DNA of 64,000 nucleotides from CAVPMN01 sp963706425. GTDB taxonomy: Bacteria; Actinomycetota; Acidimicrobiia; Acidimicrobiales; Acidimicrobilacustridaceae. The stretch lies in assembly GCA_963706425.1 (NCBI GenBank), contig CAVPMN010000001.1:310001-374000 (forward strand), written 5' to 3'. The number at the start of each line of letters is the position of its first letter. Positions within the stretch are counted from its first letter, which is position 1. Positions 17,601 to 26,893 of the stretch are shown here, in pieces. The notes beneath the pieces were generated by a model, which saw nothing but the letters and a program-made list of their open reading frames with translations, was not told where the DNA came from and ran no database searches. Position numbers and translations under genes: made by a program.

Positions 17601-18398
17601 TCAGCCAAACGGGTCGGCAAACGGGTCGAGCTCGCGGGGCCGATCGGCCTCGTCGGGCGCGTTCGCCTTGTCGCCGCCATACGCGGCGTAGCCGGTGGTC
17701 TCGAGCTCGTCGGCCAGCTCGGGGCCACCCGTGGCCTGGATGCGCCCACCGGCCAGCACGTGCACCACATCGGGCTTCAGCTCTTCGAGCAGCCGGGCGT
17801 AGTGGGTGATGGCGATGACGCCCAGATCGATCTCACGAGTGGCGTCCTCGATGCGACGCGAGCAGGCGCGCAGCGCGTCGATGTCGAGGCCGGAGTCGAG
17901 CTCGTCGAGGATGGCGAACTTCGGGCGGAGCACGCCGAGCTGCACGGTCTCGTTGCGCTTCTTCTCGCCGCCGGAGAGGTCGACGTTCACCGACCGGTCG
18001 AGCAGGCGCTCGTCGAAGCCGATGCGGCCGGCCTCGGCCGACACCAGCTCGGCCACGTCGGCACGGTCGCGACCGGCCGACGCGAACGCTTCACCGAGCA
18101 GGTCGACCAGGCTGACGCCGGGCACCTCGGTGGGATACTGCTGAGCCAGGAACAGGCCGGCCTCGGCCCGTCGCCAGGTGGGCATCGACAGCAGGTCGAC
18201 CCCGTCGAGCGACACCGAGCCGCCGGTCACCACGTAGCCGGGCTTGCCCATCAGCACGTGCGAGAGCGTCGACTTCCCGGAGCCGTTGGGGCCCATCACC
18301 GCGTGCACCTCGCCGCTGCGCACGACGAGGTCGAGCCCGGTCAGGATCTCGCGACCGGCCACGTTCGCTCGCAGTCCCTCGATGCGCAGTTCGCTCAT
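17601..18398 (-). CDS. sufC: SufC ATPase (second copy)
   Basis: 265 aa. It has a complete set of ABC motifs: GPNGSGKSTLSH, LAQQYPTEVPG, VDLSGGEKKRNE, AILDELDSGLDIDAL and ITHYAR. It carries an acidic C-terminal tail (DKANAPDEADRPRELD) absent from the 14.3-kb copy. It lies in the sufD-Rieske-sufC order usual for actinobacterial SUF operons, so it is the likely partner of SufB-SufD. Its ATG overlaps the Rieske stop (ATGA), giving tight coupling. Confidence 0.92.
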   Translation of the reverse strand: MSELRIEGLRANVAGREILTGLDLVVRSGEVHAVMGPNGSGKSTLSHVLMGKPGYVVTGGSVSLDGVDLLSMPTWRRAEAGLFLAQQYPTEVPGVSLVDLLGEAFASAGRDRADVAELVSAEAGRIGFDERLLDRSVNVDLSGGEKKRNETVQLGVLRPKFAILDELDSGLDIDALRACSRRIEDATREIDLGVIAITHYARLLEELKPDVVHVLAGGRIQATGGPELADELETTGYAAYGGDKANAPDEADRPRELDPFADPFG

Positions 18399-18709
18399 GA
18401 CACGTCGACCAAGACGTCTTCGCCATCGATGCGCACGGCATAGACGGGCACGGGCTTGGTGGCCGGGAGCGAGCTCGGCTCACCGGTCTCGAGCGAGAAG
18501 CAGCTGCCGTGCTTCCAGCATTCGATCTGGCGACCGGCCTCGTCGATGTCTCCCTCGGAGAGCGAGATGTCCTGATGGGTGCAGCGGTCGCCGATGGCAT
18601 ACCAGTCGTCGGCGATGCGGACGAGGGCGATGCGCTGCTTGCCCAGGTCGAAGCGGCGGGCCTCACCGGGCGCCACGTCGTGGACCGAGCACAACCGCTC
18701 GAGCGTCAT
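18395..18709 (-). CDS. Rieske [2Fe-2S] ferredoxin of the SUF operon
   Basis: 104 aa. Cluster ligands are in CTHQDISLSEG (C-x-H) and ECWKHGSCF (C-x2-H), the Rieske pattern. It begins MTLERLCSVHDVAPGEARRF and is soluble, like the dioxygenase-type ferredoxins often found between sufD and sufC in actinobacteria. It may supply electrons for cluster assembly or be a client (inference). Both ends overlap its neighbours by 4 nt (ATGA), so sufD, this gene and sufC2 are translationally coupled. Confidence 0.9.
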   Translation of the reverse strand: MTLERLCSVHDVAPGEARRFDLGKQRIALVRIADDWYAIGDRCTHQDISLSEGDIDEAGRQIECWKHGSCFSLETGEPSSLPATKPVPVYAVRIDGEDVLVDVS

Positions 18710-19911
18710 GCCAGGTCTCCTCGGCCGAGGCGGCGGGCGATCTCCAACTCGAGCAGCCCGGCCACGCCTGCAACAGGCAGTTGCCCCACCACCTCGTCGA
18801 AGAACCCGGCCACGATCAGCTGTTCGGCGACCTCGGGCGGGATGCCTCGACTCTCGAGGTAGAACACCTGCTCCTCGTCGACCGGGCCGACCGTCGACGC
18901 GTGGCTGCAGTGCACCTCGTTGTTCTCGATCTCGAGGTTGGGCACCGACTCGGCCCACGCGTGCTCGGAGAGCTTGATGTTGCGGTTGGTCTGGAACGCG
19001 TTGGTGCCCCGCGCCTCTTTGCGGACCCGGATCAGGCCCGTGTAGATCGAGCGCGACTCGTCGTCGACCGCCCCTTTGAACAGCAGGTTGCTGGTGGTGT
19101 CGGGGGCGGCGTGATCTTGGAACGTGCGGAAGTCGAGCGTCTGGCTGCCCTTGCCGAAGTAGGCGGCGAGCAGGTTGCCGGTGGCGCCGCGCCCGACGAG
19201 CCGACAGTCGGCTCGGGTGCGCGCGTAGTCGCCACCCAGGGCAGCTTGAGCGGCGACGAGGGTGGCGTCGCGGTCGACCGCCGACACCTGCGACGCGATC
19301 TGCCACATCTGGGGGCCACGTTCCTGCACGTTGAGATAGCCGAGTCGGCCAGCTTGGGCGACCCCGAGCTCGACCACCGGGGCGACCAGTGCCCGCACAT
19401 CGGCAGAGCCCTGCCAGTCGAGCACCCGCACGTCGGCGTCGGCCCCCACCTCGACCACGAGCCGGGGCAGCACGAAGGCGCCGTCGGCATCGACCCAGTC
19501 GATCACCACGAAGGGCTCGGGAATCGACACGCCGGGCGGCACCCGCAGGAGGACCGGCTCAGCGGCGTGGGCCGCGTTGAGCTCGGCGAAGACGTCGGTG
19601 GGCTCGACGGCGACCGAGCCAACGGCGTCGGCGCCATCAGGGGCGTCGCCCGCCGCACCGAACCACACCCCTTTGGCCGCCCAGGCCTCGGCCAGCTCGG
19701 CGTGCGCGACGACGCCGTTGTGGACGACGACCGCCCCGGCCCACGGCGGCATCGACGAGAGCAGACGGGTGACGCCCTGGGGAAGGGCCGCGTCGGAGGG
19801 CCGCTCGACGAGCTCGAACTGGTCGAGGTCGAGCTCACCGATGCGGCTGTACCGCCAAACCTCCTCATCTGCCGATGGCAGACGGACGTCGGCAAGGGTG
19901 GGCGATGGCAC
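18706..19911 (-). CDS. sufD: SufD scaffold protein
   Basis: 401 aa from GTG 19911. The longer open frame (to 19974) would put coding sequence across the operator and -10 box, so the GTG 7 nt after TAGGGT is preferred; it gives a leaderless mRNA. The SufB/D beta-helix signature is seen in the C-terminal half: LLFKGAVDDESRSIYTGLI, ENNEVHCSHASTVGPVDEEQ and FYLESRGIPPEVAEQLIVAGF. SufD forms the SufBCD scaffold on which clusters are built. It heads the sufD-Rieske-sufC2-PCD unit under operator site B. Confidence 0.92.
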   Translation of the reverse strand: MPSPTLADVRLPSADEEVWRYSRIGELDLDQFELVERPSDAALPQGVTRLLSSMPPWAGAVVVHNGVVAHAELAEAWAAKGVWFGAAGDAPDGADAVGSVAVEPTDVFAELNAAHAAEPVLLRVPPGVSIPEPFVVIDWVDADGAFVLPRLVVEVGADADVRVLDWQGSADVRALVAPVVELGVAQAGRLGYLNVQERGPQMWQIASQVSAVDRDATLVAAQAALGGDYARTRADCRLVGRGATGNLLAAYFGKGSQTLDFRTFQDHAAPDTTSNLLFKGAVDDESRSIYTGLIRVRKEARGTNAFQTNRNIKLSEHAWAESVPNLEIENNEVHCSHASTVGPVDEEQVFYLESRGIPPEVAEQLIVAGFFDEVVGQLPVAGVAGLLELEIARRLGRGDLA

Positions 19912-19914
19912 GGG

Positions 19915-19940
19915 AATTACCCTATCGCCGTAGTGCAAAT
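19915..19940. promoter_or_regulatory. SUF operator-like dyad, site B (before sufD)
   Basis: The same dyad as sites A and C, reading AATTACCCTA-N6-TAGTGCAAAT on the plus strand. It ends 3 nt before the sufD GTG and contains the likely -10 hexamer TAGGGT on the minus strand. Binding here would directly occlude the promoter. Confidence 0.7.
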
Positions 19941-20020
19941 TCAGGCGAAGCAGCGGCCGTCCGGATTCCCCCATCCGGAACCCGCCGCGACCGGGGAGCC
20001 GGCGACACCGAGACGACGGC

Positions 20021-20365
20021 TCAGCCGTTGCGGCGGAACTTCGACTTGAGGCGGCCCATGAACCCGCCCTTGGCCCGACCCCGCTCGGCCTCGAACTCGG
20101 CCAGGATCTCGGGCCCGGCCGCGTTGACGATGTCCTCCGCGGCGTCGAGCAGCTCGGCGACGCCCTCGGCGTCGGGCTCGTCGGGCGTGGGCGGCGTCAC
20201 GAGCGTGCCGTGGCTCCAGTTCACATCGGCCAGCCGACGCTCGTAGCCGTGGCAGTCGTCGGGACACCGCCACGGCGCCTCGGGCGCGAGGTCGATGTTG
20301 CACTTCCGCACCGTCTCGCCGTTGGCGTAGGTGCGGCTCTCGAAGTTCTTGCAGTCCTGTCGCAT
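20021..20365 (-). CDS. Cys-rich hypothetical protein
   Basis: 114 aa from ATG 20365 (MRQDCKNFESRTYANGETVRK); the frame is open upstream but looks non-coding. The N-terminus has four Cys (DCKNF, KCNID, CPDDCHGY), which could bind a metal or cluster. The C-terminal half is acidic and helical (VAELLDAAEDIVNAAGPEIL), ending in a basic KGGFMGRLKSKFRRNG. It lies between the sufD and sufB units. I do not recognise the family; a link to Fe-S metabolism is suggested only by location and Cys content. Confidence 0.6.
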   Translation of the reverse strand: MRQDCKNFESRTYANGETVRKCNIDLAPEAPWRCPDDCHGYERRLADVNWSHGTLVTPPTPDEPDAEGVAELLDAAEDIVNAAGPEILAEFEAERGRAKGGFMGRLKSKFRRNG

Positions 20366-20489
20366 CGGCACCCACCCATCGTGCCACGAGCGCCGGGCGG
20401 TTCCACGACGCCAGGCCGACACGAGCAGGGTCCGGTTTCCCGTCGGCGCCCGGGTAGAGGCGTCGTCATCATCGCCGTAGGCTGGCCGG

Positions 20490-20627
20490 GTGTTCGGGCG
20501 TCCTCGTGAGCATCGCTGGCTCGGAACCGACACCCACACGCGGGTCACCAACGCCGTGGTGTGGGTGCTCGGTGGCCTGTTCCTCCTGCTCGTCGTGGTT
20601 GCGGCGCTGGCTGCACTTGCCGGCTGA
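20490..20627 (+). CDS. Small single-span membrane protein (45 aa)
   Basis: A short GTG-started ORF with one strong hydrophobic helix (VWVLGGLFLLLVVVAALAAL) after a basic/hydrophilic start (FGRPREHRWLGTDTHTRV). TAGGCT ends 6 nt before the GTG, as at many leaderless starts in this window. It converges with sufB. No family recognised; it is supported by the promoter and the helix only. Confidence 0.5.
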   Translation: MFGRPREHRWLGTDTHTRVTNAVVWVLGGLFLLLVVVAALAALAG

Positions 20628-20659
20628 GATCTGACAGCTGGTGGGCGCCGACACGAAGG

Positions 20660-22063
20660 TCAGCCGACCGAGCCCTCCATCTGCAGCTCGATCAGGCGGC
20701 TCCACTCGACGGCGTATTCCATCGGCAGGGTGCGGGTGACCGGCTCGATGAAGCCGTTGACCACCATGCCCATGGCCTGCTCCTCGGTGAGCCCACGGCT
20801 CATCAGGTAGAAGAGCTGCTCGTCGGCCACCTTCGACACCGTGGCCTCGTGGCCGATGACGGCGTCGCGAGCACCGACCTCCATGTAGGGGAACGTGTCG
20901 CTCACGCTGTGCTCGTCGAGGATCAGCGCGTCGCACTGCACGTGGCTCTTGCAGCCGTAGGCGTCGTCCTCGACCCGCACGAGACCGCGATAGCTCGTGC
21001 GGCCGCCGTCCTTGCTGATCGACTTCGACACGATCTTCGAGGTGGTCTCGGGTGCGGCGTGCACCATCTTGGCGCCCGCGTCCTGGTGCTGGCCGGGACC
21101 GGCGTAGGCGACCGAGAGGACCTCGCCCGACGCTTTCGGACCCACCATGTAGACAGCCGGGTACTTCATGGTGAGGCGGCTGCCGATGTTGCCGTCGATC
21201 CACTCCATGTGACCCTCTGCCTCGACACGGGCCCGCTTGGTTACCAGGTTGAAGACGTTGTTCGACCAGTTCTGGATGGTGGTGTAGGTGACCCGCGCCG
21301 ACGGCTTGACGATGATCTCGACGACCGCGGAATGCAGCGAGTCGGTGGTGTAGACGGGCGCCGAGCACCCCTCGATGTAGTGCACCTGGCTGCCTTCGTC
21401 GGCGATGATCAGCGTGCGCTCGAACTGGCCCATGTTCTCCGCGTTGATGCGGAAGTAGGCCTGCAGCGGCATCTCGACGTTGACACCCGGTGGCACGTAG
21501 ATGAACGAGCCACCCGACCACACCGACGAGTTGAGGGCGGCGAACTTGTTGTCGTTGCGCGGGATGACCGTGCCGAAGTACTGCTTGACGATCTCGGGGT
21601 ACTCGCGCAGGGCGGTGTCCATGTCGCAGAAGATGACCCCCTGCGCCTCGAGATCGTCGCGGTTGCGGTGGTAGACGACTTCGGACTCGTATTGCGCGGT
21701 GACGCCGGCGAGGTACTTGCGCTCGGCCTCGGGGATGCCGAGCTTCTCGTAGGTCTGCTTCACCGAGTCGGGCAGCTCGTCCCAGGCGTCGACCTGCGAC
21801 TCGGTGGGCTTGATGTAATAGAAGATGTCGTCGAAGTAGATCTCGGACATGTCGCCACCCCAGTTGGGCATGGGGCGCTTCTGAAAGTGGTTGAAGGAGC
21901 GCAGCCGATAGTCGAGCATCCAGTCGGGCTCGCCCTTCATCCACGACATCTCGCGGAGGATCGCCTCGTCGAGCCCCTTCTTGGGCTTGAAGACGTAGTC
22001 CTCCTGGTCGTGCCACCCCAGCTTGTAGCGACTGAGATCGAGGCCGAGATCGGTCGAGGCCAT
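20660..22063 (-). CDS. sufB: SufB scaffold protein
   Basis: 467 aa, full length. SufB is the core of the SufBCD complex and holds the nascent Fe-S cluster. Family blocks: KKGLDEAILREMSWMKGEPD, FYYIKPTE, WSGGSFIYVPPGV, VHYIEGCSAPVYTTDSLHSA and DEQLFYLMSRGL. The conserved Cys in EGCSAP (the sulfur-accepting position) and the downstream YGCKSHVQCDALI are present. The ATG has GGGAG upstream and a leader of about 25-30 nt after operator site C. SufB is transcribed separately from SufD and SufC, unlike the usual sufBDCSU operon. Confidence 0.95.
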   Translation of the reverse strand: MASTDLGLDLSRYKLGWHDQEDYVFKPKKGLDEAILREMSWMKGEPDWMLDYRLRSFNHFQKRPMPNWGGDMSEIYFDDIFYYIKPTESQVDAWDELPDSVKQTYEKLGIPEAERKYLAGVTAQYESEVVYHRNRDDLEAQGVIFCDMDTALREYPEIVKQYFGTVIPRNDNKFAALNSSVWSGGSFIYVPPGVNVEMPLQAYFRINAENMGQFERTLIIADEGSQVHYIEGCSAPVYTTDSLHSAVVEIIVKPSARVTYTTIQNWSNNVFNLVTKRARVEAEGHMEWIDGNIGSRLTMKYPAVYMVGPKASGEVLSVAYAGPGQHQDAGAKMVHAAPETTSKIVSKSISKDGGRTSYRGLVRVEDDAYGCKSHVQCDALILDEHSVSDTFPYMEVGARDAVIGHEATVSKVADEQLFYLMSRGLTEEQAMGMVVNGFIEPVTRTLPMEYAVEWSRLIELQMEGSVG

Positions 22064-22089
22064 GAGAGCTGCTCCCTGGGATCAGGCGG

Positions 22090-22117
22090 AATTTCTCCTA
22101 TGCCGATAGTAACAAAT
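22090..22117. promoter_or_regulatory. SUF operator-like dyad, site C (before sufB)
   Basis: Third copy of the dyad: ATTTCTCCTA-N6-TAGTAACAAAT on the plus strand, 27 nt upstream of the sufB ATG. On the minus strand it overlaps a TAGGAG/TACTAT -10 region. The N6 spacer and half-site spacing match sites A and B. Confidence 0.68.
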
Positions 22118-22238
22118 CGCCTTCCCGTCCCCTACCTGCGGAAACAGACGATTTCCGATTGGGCCCGAGCCCTGTCGAGGGGACCCCGCCCGCCGATGAG
22201 GAGGGGGACGTCTCGAGGACTCAGCAGGTACGGGGGCG

Positions 22239-25200
22239 ATGAGCGACACCGCAGAGCGGCCAGGCGCCGCAATCGACGAGCGACGCGAGGGCGATGCCTT
22301 CCGCCTGCTCGCCGAATCGGCCCCCACCGGGATGATCGAGACCGACCTCTCCGGCACGGTCATCTGGGTGAACGACCGGTGGCGCCAGATCACCGGCGTG
22401 TGCGACCCCACCCCGCTGCCCTTCAGGCTCCTCGATCACCACACACACCCTGACGATCGGGCCCGCTTCGCGTCGATCTATGCGGACGCGGCCGCCACCC
22501 TGGAGCCCTTCGCGACCGACGCCCGGATCGTCCGCACCGATGGCGAGGTTCGCCAGTGCTGGATCCAGGGCGCTCCCGTGATCGACCCCAACGGCGTGCT
22601 CCAGGGTTTCGTCGGCACCGTGGTCGACATGACCGAGCTGATCGAGGCCCGCGAGGCCCGGCGCCGGTCGGAGCAGCGCTACCACGACCTCATGGCCAAG
22701 GCGCCAGTGGGCCAGGCCGTCTACACGCTCGACGGCACGATGGTCGAGATCAACGCCGCCTGGCTGGACCTGCTCGGCTACGAGCCCGACGAGATCATCG
22801 GCCACAACGCAGCCGACTTCGTCCACCCCAGTGACCGCGCCGCCACCATCGAGCTGGGTCGGCGCCTCGTGCTCGGCGAGATCGAGTCCGCCGCCGAGCA
22901 CCGGCGCCTGCTTCGCCGCGACGGCACCACCATCTGGGTCTCGAGCAGCATCACGATCGAGCGAGACGAGCGAGGTGAGCCGCTCCACTTCCACTCGATG
23001 GTGATCGACATCACCGACCAGAAGGAGGCTGAGGAGCGCCTGCGCGACGGCGAGGCCCGCTATCGCCGACTGATCGACGAGGCGCCGATCGGACAGGTGA
23101 TCGCCCGGCTCGACGGCAGCCTGGTCGAGGTCAACCGGGCCTTCGTCGAGCTGATGGGCTCCACCGAGGCCGAGCTGTTGGCCCGCCCCCCGATCGAGCT
23201 CTTCCACCCCGACGACTTGCACGACCTGTCCGTCGAGCTCGACCGTCTCATCGCCGGCACGATCAGCCACTTCGAGCTCGAACGACGCCTTGTCCGCGGC
23301 GACGGGTCGATCGTGTGGGTGGTCGGGGGCACCACGCTGATCCGACAGGACGACGAGCTGTTCATCCATTCGGTGATGCAGGACATCACCGATCGCAAGC
23401 TGGCGAGCGAAGCGCTGCGGGCGAGCGAGGAGCGCTACCGCGCCGTCATCGAGGCGCTGCACGACGGTGTGCTCGTGATGGGCACCCGTCGCCTCGAAGC
23501 ATGCAACCAGGCCGCCCAGCGTCTGCTGCGCCGCTCCGCGAAGGAACTGGCCAGGCTCGAGACCTACGGTGAGCTCGACGCCATCGACGAGACAGGTGCG
23601 CGCATCCCGGCTCGCGAGCAGCCCACCGTCGTCGCCATTCGCGAGCGGCGTCCGGTGCTCGACCAGGTGACCGGCGTGCTCGTGCCCGGCGAGGGTCGAC
23701 GCTGGTTCAACCTCAACGCTGTGCCGAGGCTCGCCGACGGCAAGGTGATCGGAGCCATAACCACCTTCTCCGACATCACCGAGCGCAAGCTGGCCGAAGA
23801 CGCGCTACGCGAGAGTGAGCTGAAGTTCCGCAGCCTGGCCGACTCGCTGCCCGTCGGCGTGTTCCAGGCCGACGCCGACCACCGGCTGGTGTACGTCAAC
23901 CGTCGCTGGTGTGAGATCACCCAGATCGGCGAGGACGACGCCATCGGTCGGGAGAGCGTGTTGTTGGTGCATCCCGACGACCAGGAACGGGTGACGGCCA
24001 CGTTCGGCAGGTCCCTGCGTGACGGCGTCACCTACCAAGCCCAGTACCGCATCGTCACCGAGCAGGGCGAGGTCAAGTGGGTGCGGGCCTACTCGAGCCA
24101 GCTCATCGACAACGAGAGCGGCGTCATGCGGGCGCGCGTCGGATCGATCGAAGACATCACCCCGTTGGTGACCGCCGAGGAGCAGACGGCAAGGCTGGCG
24201 GGCATCGTCGAGTCGACGAGTGACCTGGTGAGCATCACCGACTACCGCACCAGCCGCCTGCTCTATCTCAACAAAGCCGCCCGACAGCTGTTCGGCCTGG
24301 CCGACCGAGAGCTCGCCGAGGTCAGCGCCCTCGATCTGTATCAACCAGACGCGCTCACGCTGTGGGAGTCCGCCGTGCGGCCCACGATCGAGCGGGGCGA
24401 GTCGTGGAGCGGCGAGCTGGCGATGCGAGCGGACGACGGGTCGACCGTGCTGGTGTGGCAGACGATCGCGGTGGAGCGCGACGCCGAAGGGGAGATCATC
24501 CAGTACTCGGCGGTCGGGCGCGATGTCACCGAGCGTCGGCGTCTCGAGGCCGAGCTCGCCCACCAGGCGACCCATGATGCGCTCACCGACCTGCCGAACC
24601 GGGCGCTCCTGCTCGACCACCTGGAGCTGGCGCTCGCTCGCGCCCATCGCGACAACAAGCTCGTGGCGCTGCTCTTTCTAGACCTCGACCGGTTCAAGCA
24701 GGTCAACGACTCGCTCGGCCACGACGCCGGCGACGAGTTGCTCATCACCGTCGCCAATCGCATCGCCGACGCGCTGCGACCGGCCGACACCGTGGCCCGC
24801 CTCGGCGGCGACGAGTTCGTCGTCCTCTGCGAGGACGTGGTCGACGAGCACCATGCCGTGTCGATCGCCCAACGCACCCTGTCGGTGTTGGAAGCCACGC
24901 CGGTTCCCCTCGGCGGCGTGGAGGTGAGCGTCACGGCCAGCGTGGGCATCGCGCTTTCGCCTGGAGGTGACAGCGCCCATCCCGAGGCGCTCCTGCGCGA
25001 CGCCGACGCCGCCATGTACCGCGCCAAGGACCACGGCCGGGCTCGGCTCGAGCTGTTCGACGAGTCGATGCGCCGCCGCGCCGCCGAGCGCATGCACCTG
25101 GCCGACGAGCTGGCCCACGCCATCGAGCACGGCGAGATCGTGGTGCACTACCAGCCCGCGGTCGATCTCCACAGCGGTGCCATCAGCTCGGTCGAGGCAC

Positions 25201-25865
25201 TGGCCCGGTGGGACCACCCGACTCGGGGCCTGTTGGCGCCGACCGAGTTCATCACCCTCGCCGAGGAGACCGGGCTGATCGTGGGCCTCGGCCTTCGCGT
25301 CCTCACCCAGGCGTGCCGCCAGGGACGCCAGTGGCAGGAGCAGCTCGGCCCGGACGCACCCCGGATCCACGTGAATCTCTCGGCCCGCCAGCTCACCGCG
25401 GCCAACCTGCCCCTGCTCGTGCGGGGAGTGCTCGACGCGTCGGCGCTCGATCCGTCGCTGCTGTGCCTGGAGATCACCGAGAGCGTGCTCATGGACGACG
25501 CGCCGGCGGTGATCGACATGCTGCGCCAGCTCAAGGAACTCGGCCTGCACATCGCCATCGACGACTTCGGCACCGGCTACTCGTCGCTCAGCTACCTGCG
25601 CCGCTTCCCCGTCGACATCTTGAAGGTCGACCAGTCGTTCGTCGACGGCCTCGGTCCCGATCCCGAGGACTCGGCCATCGTGGCCGCCATCGTCAGCCTG
25701 GCGTGCACGCTCGAGCTCGAAGCGGTGGCCGAGGGCGTCGAGACGCTCGAGCAGTGCCAGCTGCTGCGGCAGATGGGGTGCCAGAAGGCGCAGGGCTTCC
25801 TGTTCGCCATGCCGGTGCCCGCCCCCGACCTCGATGCGCTGCTCTCGACGACGTTCCAGGTCTAA
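22239..25865 (+). CDS. Multi-PAS GGDEF-EAL cyclic-di-GMP protein
   Basis: 1208 aa. Five to six PAS domains cover residues about 25-770 (repeated patterns such as GYEPDEIIGHNAADFVHPSD and HFHSMVIDITDQKEAEERLR). A GGDEF domain follows (THDALTDLPN near 775; RLGGDEFVV near 855) with an I-site RPAD five residues before GGDEF. The EAL domain starts near 950 (VVHYQPAVDL, VEALARWDHP, LEITESVLMDD, DDFGTGYSSLSYL). Both catalytic motifs are intact, so it could make and break c-di-GMP. No membrane segment or signal peptide: a cytoplasmic sensor. It is divergent from sufB, and no SUF site controls it on this strand. Confidence 0.93.
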   Translation: MSDTAERPGAAIDERREGDAFRLLAESAPTGMIETDLSGTVIWVNDRWRQITGVCDPTPLPFRLLDHHTHPDDRARFASIYADAAATLEPFATDARIVRTDGEVRQCWIQGAPVIDPNGVLQGFVGTVVDMTELIEAREARRRSEQRYHDLMAKAPVGQAVYTLDGTMVEINAAWLDLLGYEPDEIIGHNAADFVHPSDRAATIELGRRLVLGEIESAAEHRRLLRRDGTTIWVSSSITIERDERGEPLHFHSMVIDITDQKEAEERLRDGEARYRRLIDEAPIGQVIARLDGSLVEVNRAFVELMGSTEAELLARPPIELFHPDDLHDLSVELDRLIAGTISHFELERRLVRGDGSIVWVVGGTTLIRQDDELFIHSVMQDITDRKLASEALRASEERYRAVIEALHDGVLVMGTRRLEACNQAAQRLLRRSAKELARLETYGELDAIDETGARIPAREQPTVVAIRERRPVLDQVTGVLVPGEGRRWFNLNAVPRLADGKVIGAITTFSDITERKLAEDALRESELKFRSLADSLPVGVFQADADHRLVYVNRRWCEITQIGEDDAIGRESVLLVHPDDQERVTATFGRSLRDGVTYQAQYRIVTEQGEVKWVRAYSSQLIDNESGVMRARVGSIEDITPLVTAEEQTARLAGIVESTSDLVSITDYRTSRLLYLNKAARQLFGLADRELAEVSALDLYQPDALTLWESAVRPTIERGESWSGELAMRADDGSTVLVWQTIAVERDAEGEIIQYSAVGRDVTERRRLEAELAHQATHDALTDLPNRALLLDHLELALARAHRDNKLVALLFLDLDRFKQVNDSLGHDAGDELLITVANRIADALRPADTVARLGGDEFVVLCEDVVDEHHAVSIAQRTLSVLEATPVPLGGVEVSVTASVGIALSPGGDSAHPEALLRDADAAMYRAKDHGRARLELFDESMRRRAAERMHLADELAHAIEHGEIVVHYQPAVDLHSGAISSVEALARWDHPTRGLLAPTEFITLAEETGLIVGLGLRVLTQACRQGRQWQEQLGPDAPRIHVNLSARQLTAANLPLLVRGVLDASALDPSLLCLEITESVLMDDAPAVIDMLRQLKELGLHIAIDDFGTGYSSLSYLRRFPVDILKVDQSFVDGLGPDPEDSAIVAAIVSLACTLELEAVAEGVETLEQCQLLRQMGCQKAQGFLFAMPVPAPDLDALLSTTFQV

Positions 25866-25875
25866 CATCGACCGC

Positions 25876-26328
25876 GTGGAGACGCTCGAGGACCGGCCGC
25901 CAGCCCCGGACACCCGGTCACCGTGGCGCCGCGCCGCCCAGCCGCTGGCCGTGGCGGGCGTGATGGCCGCCGGCGCCGTCTACGTGCTCGCCCAGAACCC
26001 CAACACCTCCACGGCCTATCCGCAGTGCCCGCTCAAGGTGCTCACCGGCATCGACTGCCCGGGTTGTGGTGTGACCCGCTCGATCTACTCGTTGCTGCAG
26101 GGCGACGTGGCCAGCGCGCTGAGCCACAACCTGTTGTTCGTGTTGGCGTTGCCGCTCATCGTCTACGCGCTGGTTCGCTGGGGCGCGGGGCGCGTCGGCT
26201 ACGAGCTGCCGTCGTTGCCCCGATGGCGGCCCTGGATGACGTGGGCGGGACTCGTCGTGCTGGTGGCGTTCGCCGTCGCCCGCAACGTGGCCGGCACCCC
26301 GGTCAGCTGGCTCGACGCCACTGCCTGA
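25876..26328 (+). CDS. DUF2752 membrane protein
   Basis: 150 aa from GTG 25876; TAACAT ends 7 nt before it. The DUF2752 hallmark CPLKVLTGIDCPGCGVTRS is present with its three Cys, followed by a helix-rich region with three to four hydrophobic segments (near residues 18-36, 82-98 and 120-136). The family is uncharacterised inner-membrane protein. It starts 10 nt after the GGDEF-EAL gene and converges with the carbonic anhydrase-like gene. Confidence 0.82.
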   Translation: METLEDRPPAPDTRSPWRRAAQPLAVAGVMAAGAVYVLAQNPNTSTAYPQCPLKVLTGIDCPGCGVTRSIYSLLQGDVASALSHNLLFVLALPLIVYALVRWGAGRVGYELPSLPRWRPWMTWAGLVVLVAFAVARNVAGTPVSWLDATA

Positions 26329-26377
26329 CCGCGCCGTCACGGTCACAGCGCGTCACGCCCGCCGCCCAGCGCGCTGT

Positions 26378-26893
26378 TCAGTCGATGCGGCGGAGATCTC
26401 GCCGGTAGCGCTCGGCCCGTTGCACGTAGGACCACGCGGGTGCGGTGATCATCCCGGCGCGCACCGCGCCCTCGCGGATCTTGGCCGGCACGCCGAGGGC
26501 CATCGCGCCCGTGGGCACGTCCATGCCGCCCGGCACGACCGCGTTCGAACCGACCAGCGCGCCAGTGCGGATGATCGCTTGGTGCAGAACCACCGCGCCG
26601 TTGCCGACGAGGGCGCCGTCCTCGACCGTGCAGCCCTCGAGGTGCACCATGTGCCCGATCACGCAATCGTCACCGACCACGGTGGGCAGCTCCGGTGTGC
26701 AGTGCAGCACCGAACCGTCCTGCACCGAGGTGCGGGCACCGATGCGGATCTCACCGTCGTCGCCCCGCAGCACCGCACAGGGCCACACCGACGACTGCGG
26801 GCCGAGCACGACGTTGCCGATGATGACGGCGTCGGGGTGCACGTAGGCGGCCTCGTCGATGGTGGGCACCTGGTCGCCGAGGGCGTAGATCAT
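26378..26893 (-). CDS. Gamma-carbonic anhydrase-like hexapeptide protein
   Basis: 171 aa left-handed beta-helix protein. Hexapeptide repeats run from AYVHPDAVIIGNVVLG through GALVGSNAVVPGGMDV. The three zinc histidines of gamma-class enzymes are seen in VLHCTP and IGHMVHLEG. It may hydrate CO2 or be a related acyltransferase-like YrdA protein; family members often lack measured activity. Its ATG shares one base with the stop of the upstream flavin reductase (TGATG), so the two are co-translated. Confidence 0.85.
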   Translation of the reverse strand: MIYALGDQVPTIDEAAYVHPDAVIIGNVVLGPQSSVWPCAVLRGDDGEIRIGARTSVQDGSVLHCTPELPTVVGDDCVIGHMVHLEGCTVEDGALVGNGAVVLHQAIIRTGALVGSNAVVPGGMDVPTGAMALGVPAKIREGAVRAGMITAPAWSYVQRAERYRRDLRRID

